From: Flaveria trinervia | Taxonomy: Eukaryota; Streptophyta; Magnoliopsida; Asterales; Asteraceae | Assembly: GCA_025506515.1 (NCBI GenBank) | Contig: CM046443.1 | Location: 47,703,272 to 47,767,271, forward strand | Length of the DNA stretch: 64,000 nucleotides | Direction of reading: 5' to 3' | Part shown: positions 35,802-46,737 of the stretch, in pieces | How the letters are laid out: every line of letters starts with the position of its first letter | Numbering within the stretch: position 1 is the stretch's first letter | Translations under genes and position numbers: made by a program | Notes under the pieces: generated by a model | The model's input: only the letters and a program-made list of their open reading frames with translations | What the model was told of the DNA's origin: nothing | Database searches by the model: none

Positions 35802-36252
35802 TGGTATCAGAGCCTTAGTGCTCATGATTTGTTGAGTTTTTGGTTGTTTTAGTTTAATTTCAAGTTTCCATCAATTTTCAGTTCAATATTGTGTGTTTTT
35901 GATATGCAAATTGATTGATTTTTGCTAGTTTTTGGTTGCGGATGCTCTGCTAATCATTAGATCTCAAATTCATTGAGTTTTTGATGATTTCACATTGATT
36001 TTGGGTTGAAAAAGTGTTCAAGGTTCGACCAGTGAAACTAGTGTTCTTTTCGTGGAACTGTGAAGTTCTTTCTGCGAACCTACGGGTGTTATCCCTATTC
36101 AAAATTGCTTATTGTTGTTCTGCGAAACTAGTCTCTTTGAACGAAAGTTCACAAAAGGTTTAACAAGCAAAATTGCTGCCGAAATTAATTTTGAACGAAA
36201 GTTCAAGCTTGTTTCGTGCGAACTTATCAGCGTAACTAAGCCTCCCACCTTA
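35802..36252 (+). promoter_or_regulatory. Primer binding site and leader of E
   Basis: TGGTATCAGAGCC at 35802-35814 is a tRNA-Met primer site. The following leader of about 440 bases has no coding region. It does contain GCGAAACTAG, GAACGAAAGTTC and TGCGAAC words between 36015 and 36235, related to the E palindromic word. Confidence 0.75.
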
Positions 36253-38590
36253 ATGGCTACTAGACTCTCTCCCACCTCAATGGAGCCTTCAGGTGAGGAT
36301 GCTGAAGCAAGAAAGAGGGTTCACAGATTACAAGCTGATGGATATTATCAATAAGCTTAAATCTTTTGAGTTGGACATGAAGAGATGGGAATTTAACCTG
36401 ACCATGATGCTTACATATGGTTTTACTCAAAATATTGTTTTATTGTCATCCACTCAAAGCTCTTAAATACATAATTCAATTCAAGGAGGGGTTAATACAA
36501 GTACTTTCTCAGGAGAAAACGTTAGTGTTGGAAGAGATCAGACTAACTCTAAGGTGAATGTTGAAACTTCAATTCCATCAGAAACAATGGCACTTTTTGG
36601 AATGTTTGTGCAAAGCTATGAAGCACTTGTAGTTGGAGAGTTGAAAGGGAAGGGAATGAATATGGAGGATATGTATCAGGTGGGTCCTAATGATCTTGAA
36701 GAACTGACATTCATTTGCAAATGGCATGTTGACTCTTAGAGCTTGAAGATTTATGGAGGGCACTGGACCAAAGAACTTCAGAGGTCAAACATCTAATTCA
36801 AAACTCAGATTTGATAAGTCCAAACTAAGATGCTTCAACTGTAAACAATTGGGACATTTCAAACGTGAATGTCCATCACCAATTGTCACCGATTCCAGTA
36901 ATTCAAGAGTTCCAAGATTAACAATTGAGAAGGAGAAGGAAGATATAAATAACAAAAAGGAGACTGCCTTGATTTCTAACTTTGATTGGAGTGTAGAGGT
37001 TGAAGAAACAAGGACTGAGATAAGCCATGCTTTGGTAGTTGAGTTTGTTAAAGGGAAAGGGAAGGTAGATAGTAAAAATGGATTTGATCCATTCAAGGAA
37101 TTCAAAGAGGAGGTTGAGTTGTCTATGGAAGAGAAAGAAGAGAAAGATGAGAGAATGAGAGCAAGTAAATCTGAAGGTCTAAAGCAGGAGGGAAGTTCAT
37201 CCACTAAGCAAGAAAAGGATTATGGTGATGAAACTATCACCATTGAGGAAAGCAAGTCAAGTACTCAGGTGTGCCAATGTGAAAAGGCCTTAGCAGCAGA
37301 AAAGGTGGTGATGAGACTTCCATATGAGGTAATTCAGGATATGTGTTCATCTGCTTGTAAAATAAGACTATTTGGGATTTATAAAGATAACTAGTTATTA
37401 ATTAATAATGAAAAAGATTTAAAATGAATTAATGAGGAACTTAAAATCAATGAATCAAAATATTTTGTTAAATTAAATGAGGCTTTGAAAGAAAATGATC
37501 ATTTAAAACGAATTGTTTTGGAAAGAAATGTTGAGATTAACACTTTGACTAAAAGAGTTGCTCTGGCCGAATTTGGAACAAGCAAAATTCAGTCAAGTTA
37601 GGCAAATGGACTATATCAGGAATGAAACATGATGATTTATGTAAATCTCAACGGGGAGCTAGGATTAAAACGGGACTGGGATATGAAAATGTAAAGGTTT
37701 ATCCTTTGCCTAGTACATACTGTTATTCTCTTATGCCTGTTCCTCATCATTCTAATGATTTAATCAAAACAGATACTGACAACATGTCTGCAGGATTAGA
37801 GGGTGTTAATTCTAAGCACGCTCGTGAGGACTACGACTATGGACCAACTAGTGGGCTTGGATGCACTAGCATTAATACACCTGATTTTCAACAGTCTGTT
37901 TTAGATCATAAGTCTAGTTTAAATTCTATCTTTGTTTATAGTAAACCTATAAACGACTCTGTTGCATCAAGTTCTCATGATCCTTCTATTTCATCATCTT
38001 TAAATTTTGTACATTGTTGTGATGCTTTTTGTCCTAGTGATGATAATGGTGCAACTAATCTCACTACAAAGACTAACAAAAAACTTAAAACTAATTGTTT
38101 TGATAAATTCTTTTCTCACCCAATTCCATCGTTTATTCCATTAAATATTTCTTTATCAATGTAAGAACTGCAACTTCGTTTGAAGCCTGCACAAGTGATA
38201 CTAGTTCTACTTGTACTTCAGATGATCATTCATCTACTTTTGTAAATAATAATTCTTGTTCACATAAATTTTGACCTCGTGCGATGTATGAGACATTTAG
38301 TGATAATGATTCTAGGGTGTCTGAATGTGATGAGGAAATTCACATTGATCATATTCTTATCTTATCACATCAAAGACCTAGACACAAACCACATTGTTTC
38401 AGGTGTGGTCAAGAGAATCATCTTATCAAAGAGTGTCCTACACTTCTTCATGGTCATGTAAATAGAAACTATTTTGGGAATAAATTAACAAAATTAGTTA
38501 ATAATTCTTTAGTAAGAAATCTGTTTCTTCTAACATTAAAACTATTCAAACTTGGGTTCCTATTGCACCTGGTTAATATGTTCTTAATTT
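36253..38590 (+). pseudogene. gag: Element E gag, capsid region largely missing
   Basis: The ATG at 36253 (MATRLSPTSMEPSGEDAEA) opens a short segment that stops at about 36354. The next recognisable part is already C-terminal capsid (36588-36700, FGMFVQSYEALVVGELKGKG). The usual tryptophan-rich capsid core is absent, suggesting an internal deletion of several hundred bases. The zinc knuckle CFNCKQLGHFKREC lies at about 36831-36872, then an acidic Lys/Glu region to 37394. The C-terminal G-L-G-Y-E segment is open 37622-38164. A second knuckle CFRCGQENHLIKEC lies at about 38398-38440. Confidence 0.78.
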
Positions 38591-39782
38591 TGATCACAGG
38601 AGTCACCCACTAAGATTGTAAACAACATTTGGCATGTACATAGTGGGACTGAAAGATTTGCTGACCAATTACCGGATAATAAACAGAGGATATGTTGCTT
38701 TTTCTGGTGACAAAAAGGGTGGAAAGATAATTGGTCAGGAGAAGTATCCAATGGTTCTTTAAATTTGGAGCAAGTCAACTATGTCCCTGAACTTGCGTTT
38801 AATCTCTTGAGTGTCTCTCAAATCTGCGATAAAGACATTTCAGTTTTGTTTAAATCCGATGAGTGTCTATTCTAAAAATCAGAGATTATTATTCAAGAAG
38901 ATTTGATTCTTATGCGGGCTCCGAGAATGCATGATACATATCTTCTTGATATGAACTCAAGCGAGTCAAAGTCTACAACAACATGTCTTCTTTCAAAAGC
39001 TTCAACCTTTGAGTCTTTGTTATGGCATCGCTGATTGGGTCACGTTAATTTTATAATAATAAACAAATTAGTCAAAAACAATGTTATTAGAGGACTTCCT
39101 TTAAAATATTTTTATGTGAACGAAAAATGTATGGGTTGTGCCAAGGGCAAACAACATAAGAAACCAAATAAGCCAAAACTTGAAAATAGCATATCTTGTC
39201 CTCTCAAATTGTTATGTAGTGATTTGTTTGGCCCAATGAGCGTTAAATCAATTGCTGAAAAATCTATTTGTCTTGTTGTTACAGATGATTTCTCAAGATA
39301 TTCATGGGTGAGGAATTGTAGAAGTTAATACTTTCAATTGAGACAATAAGCAAGAGAAAAGTTCTGGCTATGAGAAGTGATAATGGTACTAAATTCAAAA
39401 ATTAAATTCTTGATTCGTTCAGTGCTCAAAAGGGAATTCTGAGGCAATTTATTGTTGCAAGGAAGCCTCAACAGAATGGTGTAGCTGAACGAAAGATTCA
39501 CACTCTTATTGAACCCGCCCATACAATGTTGATAGAATCATTGTTACCTATTATCTTTTGGGCTGAAGGGGTAAACTGTGCTTTATACGTACTAAACTGG
39601 GTGTTGATTGTCAAAGACAAAATGAATACTCCTTATGAACTTTTTCATAAACGGAAACCTTTAATTGACTTTTTGTGACCATTTGGCTGTTCATGCACTC
39701 TCTTGAATATTCAATCCAAAAGATGAAGTTCAGTGTTGTGTCTGACGAGTGTTATTTGTCAGTTATTCTTATTCTCAAAAGG
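38591..39782 (+). pseudogene. pol: Element E pol, part 1: protease and integrase
   Basis: The protease motif at about 38619 reads WHVHSG, with His in place of the catalytic Asp. Protease C-terminal NLLSVSQICDKD follows at about 38800. The pre-integrase domain (38990-39170) keeps CMGCAKGKQHKKPN but has a stop in its WHR-LGH motif. The integrase core (39180-39660) has CSDLFGPMSVKS, TDDFSRYSW, RSDNGTKF and QQNGVAERK, with a break after SRYSWV and later stops. F interrupts at 39782. Confidence 0.83.
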
Positions 39783-40374
39783 TGTGAGGTCGCTGGATCG
39801 GTAAACATCCGAGCATGTTCTTGACGGAAGGATAAACAATAGCACAAACCAAAAGTCAACAATAACACGAACTATAATGAATGGTTTCATTGATAAAGCC
39901 TAACGATTACAAGCTCGTTACAACATAAGAATCAAGACTCTTGGCAAGGGGAAGATCGAGCATGATCTCCCCTCTCATCCGGCAGCCCTAGGCTCCGGGC
40001 AGACTCCTATCTCAACCCCCTGCTCTCTACACATTAAAATGGAATATATAGGCCTCGGCCCATGTCAGATGCGACTGGGCCCATTCGTGCGATTGGACCA
40101 TGCGTATGGTCCAATCGTACGACTAGACCATACGTATGGTTCAATCGTACGGCTGGACCATTCTTATGGTTCAGTCTTACGAATGTCCAATCGCATCTCT
40201 CAGTCGCACGGCTGGTCCATTAGCATGGCTCAGTCGTACGACTGAGTCTCATTCGCATATGCTCCTACGAATGACCCAGTTTCATGTGTTTACAACATAT
40301 CAGGTGTATTACACTAACCCTAGACTATTCGACAAGCGACGGACACACTATATATGACTATATATGCTCCAACA
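39783..40374 (-). repeat. 3' LTR of F (complete)
   Basis: 592 bp. In the minus direction it runs TGTTGGAGCATATATAG to CCTCACA. Palindromic TCGTACGA-type words lie at 40079-40255, including a perfect 18-bp palindrome CTCAGTCGTACGACTGAG at 40229-40246. A TATA-like CCTATATATTCC lies at about 40046-40056 (minus), downstream of the words. Confidence 0.87.
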
Positions 40375-41531
40375 AATTCCCCCTTGGACGTTGCTTGCGA
40401 ATAGTAGATAACACCTCCTACAATCTTCAGTCAATCTTTGCTCTGGTTGCCAATAGAATCAAACGAAAACCATATTAGCCAACATTACCGATCCGTCAGG
40501 TTACTACCACATCCCTGAAAATGAATTTAGGCACAATAGCTTTCGTTTACTTTGCAGAACACCATCACAGCAGCAAGATTCCCCATATGACTGATTTTTC
40601 CAGATGATGATACGAACAGTTTTCCATTGCTTCAATCTTCACACAGGCTAACCTGATTAACATCACCACCTGCAGAAATTCCCCCTCACATTAAGCATAT
40701 CCCAATATATAGACATTGTGCTCTCCTTGCGTCTTGACACGGTGTATTGGGCAAAAGGTTGAAGGTTCCAATCCACAGCTGACAATATCAACCAAATCAG
40801 CACGCACGAAGATTCATCATCGGAAACCGGTTCACATCATCACTTTCTGATTGCGTCTTCACTTTCTATATAAAAGGATTCCCCCTAAGAAGCAAGAATC
40901 CATTCTATGCCGATAAATATAACTTGATTGGCCCATAAGTAGTCAGATGCTCCTGACTACCCCACAAAATCAGCAACAACTGCTGACATCTTCTCTTCTC
41001 TCTTTCGTGTTCCAATTACATTCACCTATTCTGGAAATCCGACGAATAATGGGGTACACATCGAACTTATTTGACAAACGAACCTCTGGGTGAATATGCT
41101 TTGCTCATCTTCAAATCCGTGCAAGAAGCTGTTCCAGACTCTTTTTTTTTAGTCTGGAACAAATGCAAATGAGTCAATGCGGATGGCTCATTCGTGCGAT
41201 TGAACATACGACTAGCCTAGTTGCACGACTGAACATACGACTGGTCCAGTCGTACGAATGGCTAATTCGCATGGTCCAGTCGTACGAATGGTCCATTCGC
41301 ATGGCCCAGTCGTACGAATGGCTAATTCGCATGGTCCAGTCGTACGAATGGTCCATTCGCATGGCCCAGTCGTACGAAACTCCCCCTTGGACCTAGATCT
41401 ATCTAATCTCTTGTCTTCTGCATAACCTCCTTATACTTTTTGTACTTCTCCTCCTTAGTGACTCCTGCGTGAATCTCAAACGCAAAACAAAGTCGTATAA
41501 CGTTTTGGAACTGGAGGGCTTGTACAATGTC
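40375..41531 (-). other. F 3' region with multiple polypurine tracts
   Basis: No coding region is visible. On the minus strand, GGGGGAAT or GGGGGAGT-type purine tracts occur at about 41384-41396, 40870-40880, 40676-40686 and 40375-40386; the last is the terminal tract next to the LTR. A tandem array of the F word lies at 41166-41377. Confidence 0.6.
41249..41377. repeat. 30-bp tandem array with exact 60-bp higher-order repeat
   Basis: Units starting GTCGTACGAATGG lie at 41249, 41279, 41309, 41339 and (partial) 41369. Units 1 and 3 are identical, as are 2 and 4, so the array is two exact 60-bp dimers. Looser copies extend back to about 41166. The TCGTACGA core is the palindromic word found in the F LTRs. 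Confidence 0.9.
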
Positions 41532-42620
41532 TTATGTGTCATAGAACAGTGGCCACTTGTATAATGTATAGACATCATTAGCAGACAAGTTGGTTAGCCA
41601 CATCGGGTTGAATACCCTGATACTATCCATTTGGCCCTCTTTATTCAGAACTATGACAGCTTTAGCAGTTCTCCAATGATAGTACCACCATTTGAAGTGT
41701 GGAGTGAAGTCCTGTGGGATTTCCCTGAGAGGGATTCTCGACATAGTGCGCGGAGGACTCCACTTCAACACAATCTTGGGCTTGCCAGTACTGGCATCAA
41801 CCTCAGACCTTCTTATATACCTCGTAGGTTGTTGTGGTCTGAAGTTAACCCATCGGTGTGGTACTCCTTCTTCAGGGCAGCCTCGAACCAGCCTGACATT
41901 TTTCGTGGGTCAGCATACAGCAGCTTTAGCTTAGCCAGCTGGTTGAGCTCAAAACCAGGTAGAGTCTTCAGATCATGTGGAAATCTGAAGTACTCTATGC
42001 CTGTTCCCTCTTAACTGCGTACGCGTTAAGGTCATCAAAATAAGCCCATGCAATAATCCTGCCTGACACCTTATAGTGTTTCTTGACTCTGTAGAGCTTG
42101 GTGTAGGCATCTTTCTTTGGTGCAGCATGCTGGGCTCTAACTTCTTCGAAACAGGCAGCCCACTCAGCCTTTTGAATGTCTACGTCATCATTTGAGGCTT
42201 GGGCTGTTCCTTCGGTCTTTCCTGTTTCCTGCTACATCTTTTCTAGTACCTCAAACATATCACTGACTAGGGACTCACCCAGATTGGGGACCACATTACC
42301 CTCATTGTCAGCATAATGAGGGTACTCTTCTACAGTAATATCGTCAACCTCAACTTCATCAACGTCATTTAGTTCTTCATCACTGGTTGAATCAACTGTT
42401 GGAGCATCCTTGACAATTTCATCAGGATTGAGTCTGAACATCTCTGTGAGTTGCTCGTTAGATAGGTCATGAATTATTTCCCCTTCTTCAGGGGTATAAC
42501 TCACAGACCTTCTTACAATCCCTTGCAGATCAAGAGTCATGGTTAGTTGAGTCTTGACCTGTTGAAGGGGAGCAATGTCAATCTCATCCCTTTGAAAGTT
42601 TGGATCTGTTTGATTTAAAC

Positions 42621-42752
42621 ATTCAACACATAAACCATTAGTAAGTAATCAAACAGAATTATATCAACTTAATATATAAACATTCAACACATAAACCATT
42701 AGTAAGTAATCAAACAGAATTATATCAACTTAATATATAAACATTCAACACA
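42621..42752. repeat. 60-bp tandem duplication inside the F aORF
   Basis: The phrase starting CATTCAACACATAAACC occurs at 42621 and 42681, with a partial third copy at 42742. The units are nearly identical, AT-rich and noncoding in all useful frames. The block lies within a possible intron or insertion. Confidence 0.85.
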
Positions 42753-43419
42753 CTTGTTTTTCATTTCGTGATTCAAACACAAAATAAATAAATACATAAG
42801 ACATCTAATCTGTACTTTGTCTTGAATCCTGGGCTCTTCGCTCGGAGGAGCAGAAGTCGTAGATGGCTGATCCTGTCGATTCTTCGATCTTCGCTCTTGA
42901 CCAGAAGCAGACGCCGATGCAGCCGCATCCCCTCCTTCTGCTTCGTCATCATCATCTCTACCTTCTATCCTTTCTTCCTCTGTCTCTTCTTCATCCTCAT
43001 CATCTCCTCATCGTCATCATCATCTTCATCATGACCATCTCCATCATCCCCATCACCCTCCTTCATCTTCAAAGGCTCATCCTTTGACCCCTTTAACCTC
43101 AGCATAATCGTCTTGTTGGTCGTCTCCAACTCCTCTATACGTTTGGCTGATTGGGCCTGCTGGTCCCGGAGTTGGGACATCTCGACTCTCCTAGCATCGA
43201 TTAGCTGGGTCTGCTGATCTATCACCCGAGCCTGCTATGCCATCTGCTGAGACTGGGCAGCAGTCAGATCGGTCAACTAGTGAATCTGCGTCGCTTTCTC
43301 TTCATCTGCAGCTAGCAGGCGCATCACCATACGGTTAAGCGTCGACAGCTGCTCCTCTACCCCGATGTGAGGTAGAGTAGATCCATATACATGTGATGGC
43401 TGGGCTGAAGGTCCGGCAT

Positions 43420-43700
43420 GATGTGAGGTGGTGGTGGTAGTGGCAATGGTGAATATGGGTCGGTAAGCAGGTGCTGGTGATGTAGGTGTGAATGGTATGG
43501 TGGTGGATGGGAAGGACACAGTGGTGGTAGGTAAGGTGGTGGCTGTGGTAGCAGTAGTGGATGTGGTGGCTGTGGTGATGGGTGGTATGTCAGTGGAGGT
43601 GGTAGTGGTGGCTGTGGTGATGGGTGGTATGTCAGTGGAGGTGGTAGTGGTGGCTATGGTGGTGGAAGTAGTGGCAGTAGTGGTAACGAAGGTCAGGCGA
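43420..43700. repeat. Low-complexity Thr/Pro-coding repeats in the F aORF
   Basis: GGTGGTAGTGG-like repeats encode Thr/Ala/Ile/Pro runs on the minus strand. A 42-bp unit containing GGTGGTATGTCAGTGGAGG is tandemly duplicated at about 43582-43665. Plus-strand glycine/valine ORFs here are shadows. Confidence 0.8.
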
Positions 43701-44897
43701 CGCTTCTTCTTCTTCAGTCCGTGGGGTTGAGCCATCCTCTTCCTCCCAGTCCCGGTGGAAGTGGATGCTCCCCCTGCAGCTCTGCCCACTGAACCGGAGC
43801 ATAGCTCGGGTCAGTCTCTCTCTCAGTGGAGTCCCGAGGGTGTTCACCAACCACCCTAAGCCCGTGTTCTGTGGGAACTACTTTGCTTCCCATAGTCCTA
43901 GTGAGGGGATCCTCATCCGACTCCTCCTCCTCCTGATCACCAACAATGAACTCCTGATGGAAACCGGTCGTCTCAGCAACCTCTCCGGCAGTGTCAGACC
44001 CCGGGGAAATAACATCTGACTCAGTGCCTCTTTGTGTAGCAGGCATGTCATCCCCGGCGTTGCCGCTATCATCACCATCAAAATCCATATCTGGTAGGAG
44101 CAACCTCTCAGCATCGGAGTCGTTGTCATCATGACGCCATTTGCGTCTGCCAGGCACCACATACCTCTCGTTGGCTAGGAGGCCAATCAGTCTCTTCACT
44201 TGGGGCTTTACTTGCTTTCCCCTGTAAACTCTCATCCTGCCCAGAGTAGTATCATCCATAATCTCTAAGGCCATTGCGTCATGATTCTCTTTGGCAACTG
44301 TGGCAGCTTCTCGTTGAAGACGAGCTGTAAGAATCTAGGGTACATACAAAACCCCTCTTTACCCTTGGCCTCCAAGTTCTCCACTAAGTAGGAGAATATC
44401 ATGCTTGAAAAACTGAAGGGGTGGTTCAGAACCAGTGCCACGTAGGCATTTTGAATCTGGTCTGAGAGGTCGTCAAACCCACCCCTCCTCGATGCAACAC
44501 ACTTGAGGATCACGTGTGCTAAGTACTTGTACTGGGGGCTCAGGTTGCTCTTGTTGAGCACACCTGAGTTGATATCCCCAGCGTACTTTATCCTCAGGAA
44601 GCATCCTCTCACTGTCAACGGATGTAGTCTAGTAGGATGATGAGTGTCGTCCCCAAACTCTAGGACCCTCTGAATGTCGGCAGCAGAGATCTCAATATCA
44701 TGGCCCAATATAGAGCTCCTAATACAGTACGGCTCACCAGAGCGGTCCACCAAGGCATTCTCCCAGAATTCCGGATGGAGTGATCCATATGGCGTGCAAG
44801 GCGTGGAGATAGCCTATGAATTCGGGACCGTCTCAGAAAGGCTATAATGTCAGTAAACTCGGCCCCGTTCCTGGTTGTGTGATCGAAATGAGCACAG

Positions 44898-45397
44898 ATG
44901 AATGGTTTCATTGATAAAACCTAACGATTACAAGCTCGTTACAAGATAAGAATCAAGACTCTTGGCAAGGGGAAGATCGAGCATGATCTCCCCTCTCATC
45001 CGGCAGCCCTAGGCTCCGGGCAGACTCCTATCTCAACCCCCTGATCTCTACACATTAAAACTTGTATATATAGGCCTTGGCCCATGTTAGATGCGACTGG
45101 GCCCAATCGTACGACTGGACCATGCGTATGGTCCACTCGTACGACTGGACCATGCATATGGTTCAATCGTACGACTGGACCATTCTTATGGTCCAGTCTT
45201 ACGAATGTCCCAATCGCATCTCTCAGTCGCACAGCTGGTCCATTAGCATGACTCAGTCGTACGATTGAGTCTCATTCGCATATGCTCCTACGAATGACCC
45301 AGTTTCATGTGTTTACAACATATCAGGTGTATTACATTAAGCCTAGACTATTCGACAAGCGAAGGACACACTATATATGACTATATATGCTCCAACA
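44898..45397 (-). repeat. 5' LTR of F, truncated at its inner end
   Basis: 500 bp matching 39879-40374 of the other LTR. The last 96 bp of U5 are missing and aORF sequence begins at once. It has the same palindromic word set (45096-45290) with several C/T and G/A differences at CpG sites, and a TATA-like GCCTATATATAC at about 45066-45077 (minus). Confidence 0.87.
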
Positions 45398-45402
45398 AAA
45401 GG

Positions 45403-45799
45403 CTTATCGGGTATATAACAACAGAACACGTATCGTTCAAGAGTTATTCTATGTTGATTGGCAGGAGTCTAACTCTTCTCATGTTCCATCAGAACTAGCA
45501 TGGTTCTTTGACTCCGATACTGTGTTTAGCTCTTTAATCTTCCAGTTTTTGACGATGATGTGTCCATCTCAAATGTTCCAACAGATATTATTGCCTGAAC
45601 CTCATATCTTGTTCATTCCACCTCTTCAACAAATAATGCCATGTCAATTGATGTTGGATCATCTTCTCCATGATTTGATCTTTCACCAACACTTGTTTCT
45701 ACCTCTCTTCTTTCATCACTGGCTTCTCTTCCTCCATCACCGACACCTAATCAGTCTCTCTCCTCCTTTTCTAGTCATTCACAATCTGTGAGCGAAATT
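45403..45799 (+). pseudogene. pol: Element E pol, part 2: integrase C-terminal region
   Basis: It resumes after F with KAYRVYNNRTRIVQELFYVD, the conserved copia integrase C-terminal motif (compare SKAYRVFN in A at 3475). A variable Pro/Ser/His-rich linker towards RT follows, cut at 45804 by H. It uses more than one frame. Confidence 0.8.
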
Positions 45800-45804
45800 C
45801 TCCA

Positions 45805-46737
45805 TGTTGGACCTTATATGCCCAAGACACATACAAGATTGATGTGCTTAGTACGTTATGATCCAAGTCGGGTCATACCCAATAACAAGCTATACAAACA
45901 ACAATTAGTATTTATGGTTGATAAGGTCAAACAAATAAATATTAACACCAATTAGAAAATTGGTTTCCTAATACTAAACTTTGTAAAAGTACAACTTTGT
46001 AAGTTTGTTTTGTTCATGAGAGATTAATTGTTTTATTATTTAAGTTAGTAATAATAACAAATAAATATGTGTATTGTTATAAAATTAAAAGAAGTTTTTC
46101 GGCTAAGTGTGTAATTTATAAAAACAAAATGGGGGGGAAACCCTTTTTTCAAGTGTGTTTCGGCCGCCCCTTGTGTGTGGGGGGTTTTGTTTGTCTTGTC
46201 TTATGGAAGACTAGAAGACTCACACACTAGACTTTCCTCATAACACACCTTGCTCTACACACACATAAGATTTTCTCTCAAAACAAGCTGCATTTCGGAT
46301 TATACAAGCAAAGAGGAGAGCTGAAAATTTCGTTTTGTGGCTGCCCTCAAGAGCTTCTTGTAGATTTCGGATTGTACATGAGGATTGTTCTTGGTGTTTT
46401 TACTTCCTAACAAGTAAGGTGTTTGCTAAGCTTGTGGGTATACAAGCTTGAGGTCTTCTCCTTTGAAGGCTAGACATTCAAGGACATCACCATCTTCATT
46501 ATTTTCATCTACAACATCTAGTGCAAGAAAGGTTGTTCTTGTTCACCCTTTGGTTGATTGTTTTGTTTGATAGCATAGTGTTTCACATATATTGTTGATC
46601 CTTGTTTTCGGTTTTTGTTTATGCTTCAAATGTTGAAAATTTTCAGAATGTTATAACATTTTAAGTCATTCTTCTGATGCATTTTCTAAGTTAAAATGGT
46701 TAAACTAGCTTTGATTAACTTGTTACAAAACCCAACA
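45805..46737 (+). repeat. 5' LTR of H
   Basis: 933 bp, TGTTGGACCTTA to CCCAACA, related to the B LTRs. It differs from the H 3' LTR by scattered substitutions and short indels, some in homopolymer runs such as the G-run near 46130. Confidence 0.9.

Larger units (their letters stand above)
41532..44911 (-). pseudogene. Element F additional ORF (aORF)
   Basis: Read on the minus strand, the N-terminal domain lies at 44911-44265: DIIAFLRRSRIHRLS, LVDRSGEPYCIRSSILG, KYLAHVILKCVASRRGGFDD, FSFSSMIFSYLVENL, GFCMYPRFLQLVFNEKL. Next is an Asp/Glu-rich segment (44274-43714), a Thr/Pro-rich repeat region (43789-43277) and a heptad-like coiled coil (43225-42965). An AT-rich interruption (42605-42815) and an acidic segment (42540-42232) follow. 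The C-terminal domain (41771-41532) has VLNKEGQMDSIRVFNPMWL and NDVYTLYKWP. No membrane segment is seen. Function is unknown. Only a few frameshifts are present, making it the best-preserved aORF here. Confidence 0.75.
39783..45397 (-). mobile_element. Element F: Sirevirus-type remnant with LTRs and aORF but no gag-pol
   Basis: Flanked by AAAGG (39778-39782 and 45398-45402) and oriented minus: the LTR starts TGTTGGAGC at 45397 and 40374. In element order it has a truncated 5' LTR (45397-44898), aORF (44911-41532), a 3' region with motif array and several polypurine tracts, and a complete 3' LTR (40374-39783). The 5' LTR is fused directly to aORF sequence, so the end of U5, primer site, gag and pol are all missing. 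Confidence 0.88.

Noticed and set aside
41249..41377. Regular repeats resembling a CRISPR array
   Set aside because: The units are contiguous with no unique spacers, and the context is a plant retrotransposon.
41163..41396. ORFs on both strands over the 30-bp repeats, encoding regular WLIRMVQSYE-like units
   Set aside because: The 30-bp period is a multiple of three, so any frame without a stop stays open. These are repeat artefacts, not genes.
43488..43730. Plus-strand Val/Gly-rich ORF
   Set aside because: It is a shadow of the Thr/Pro-coding repeats of the minus-strand F aORF.
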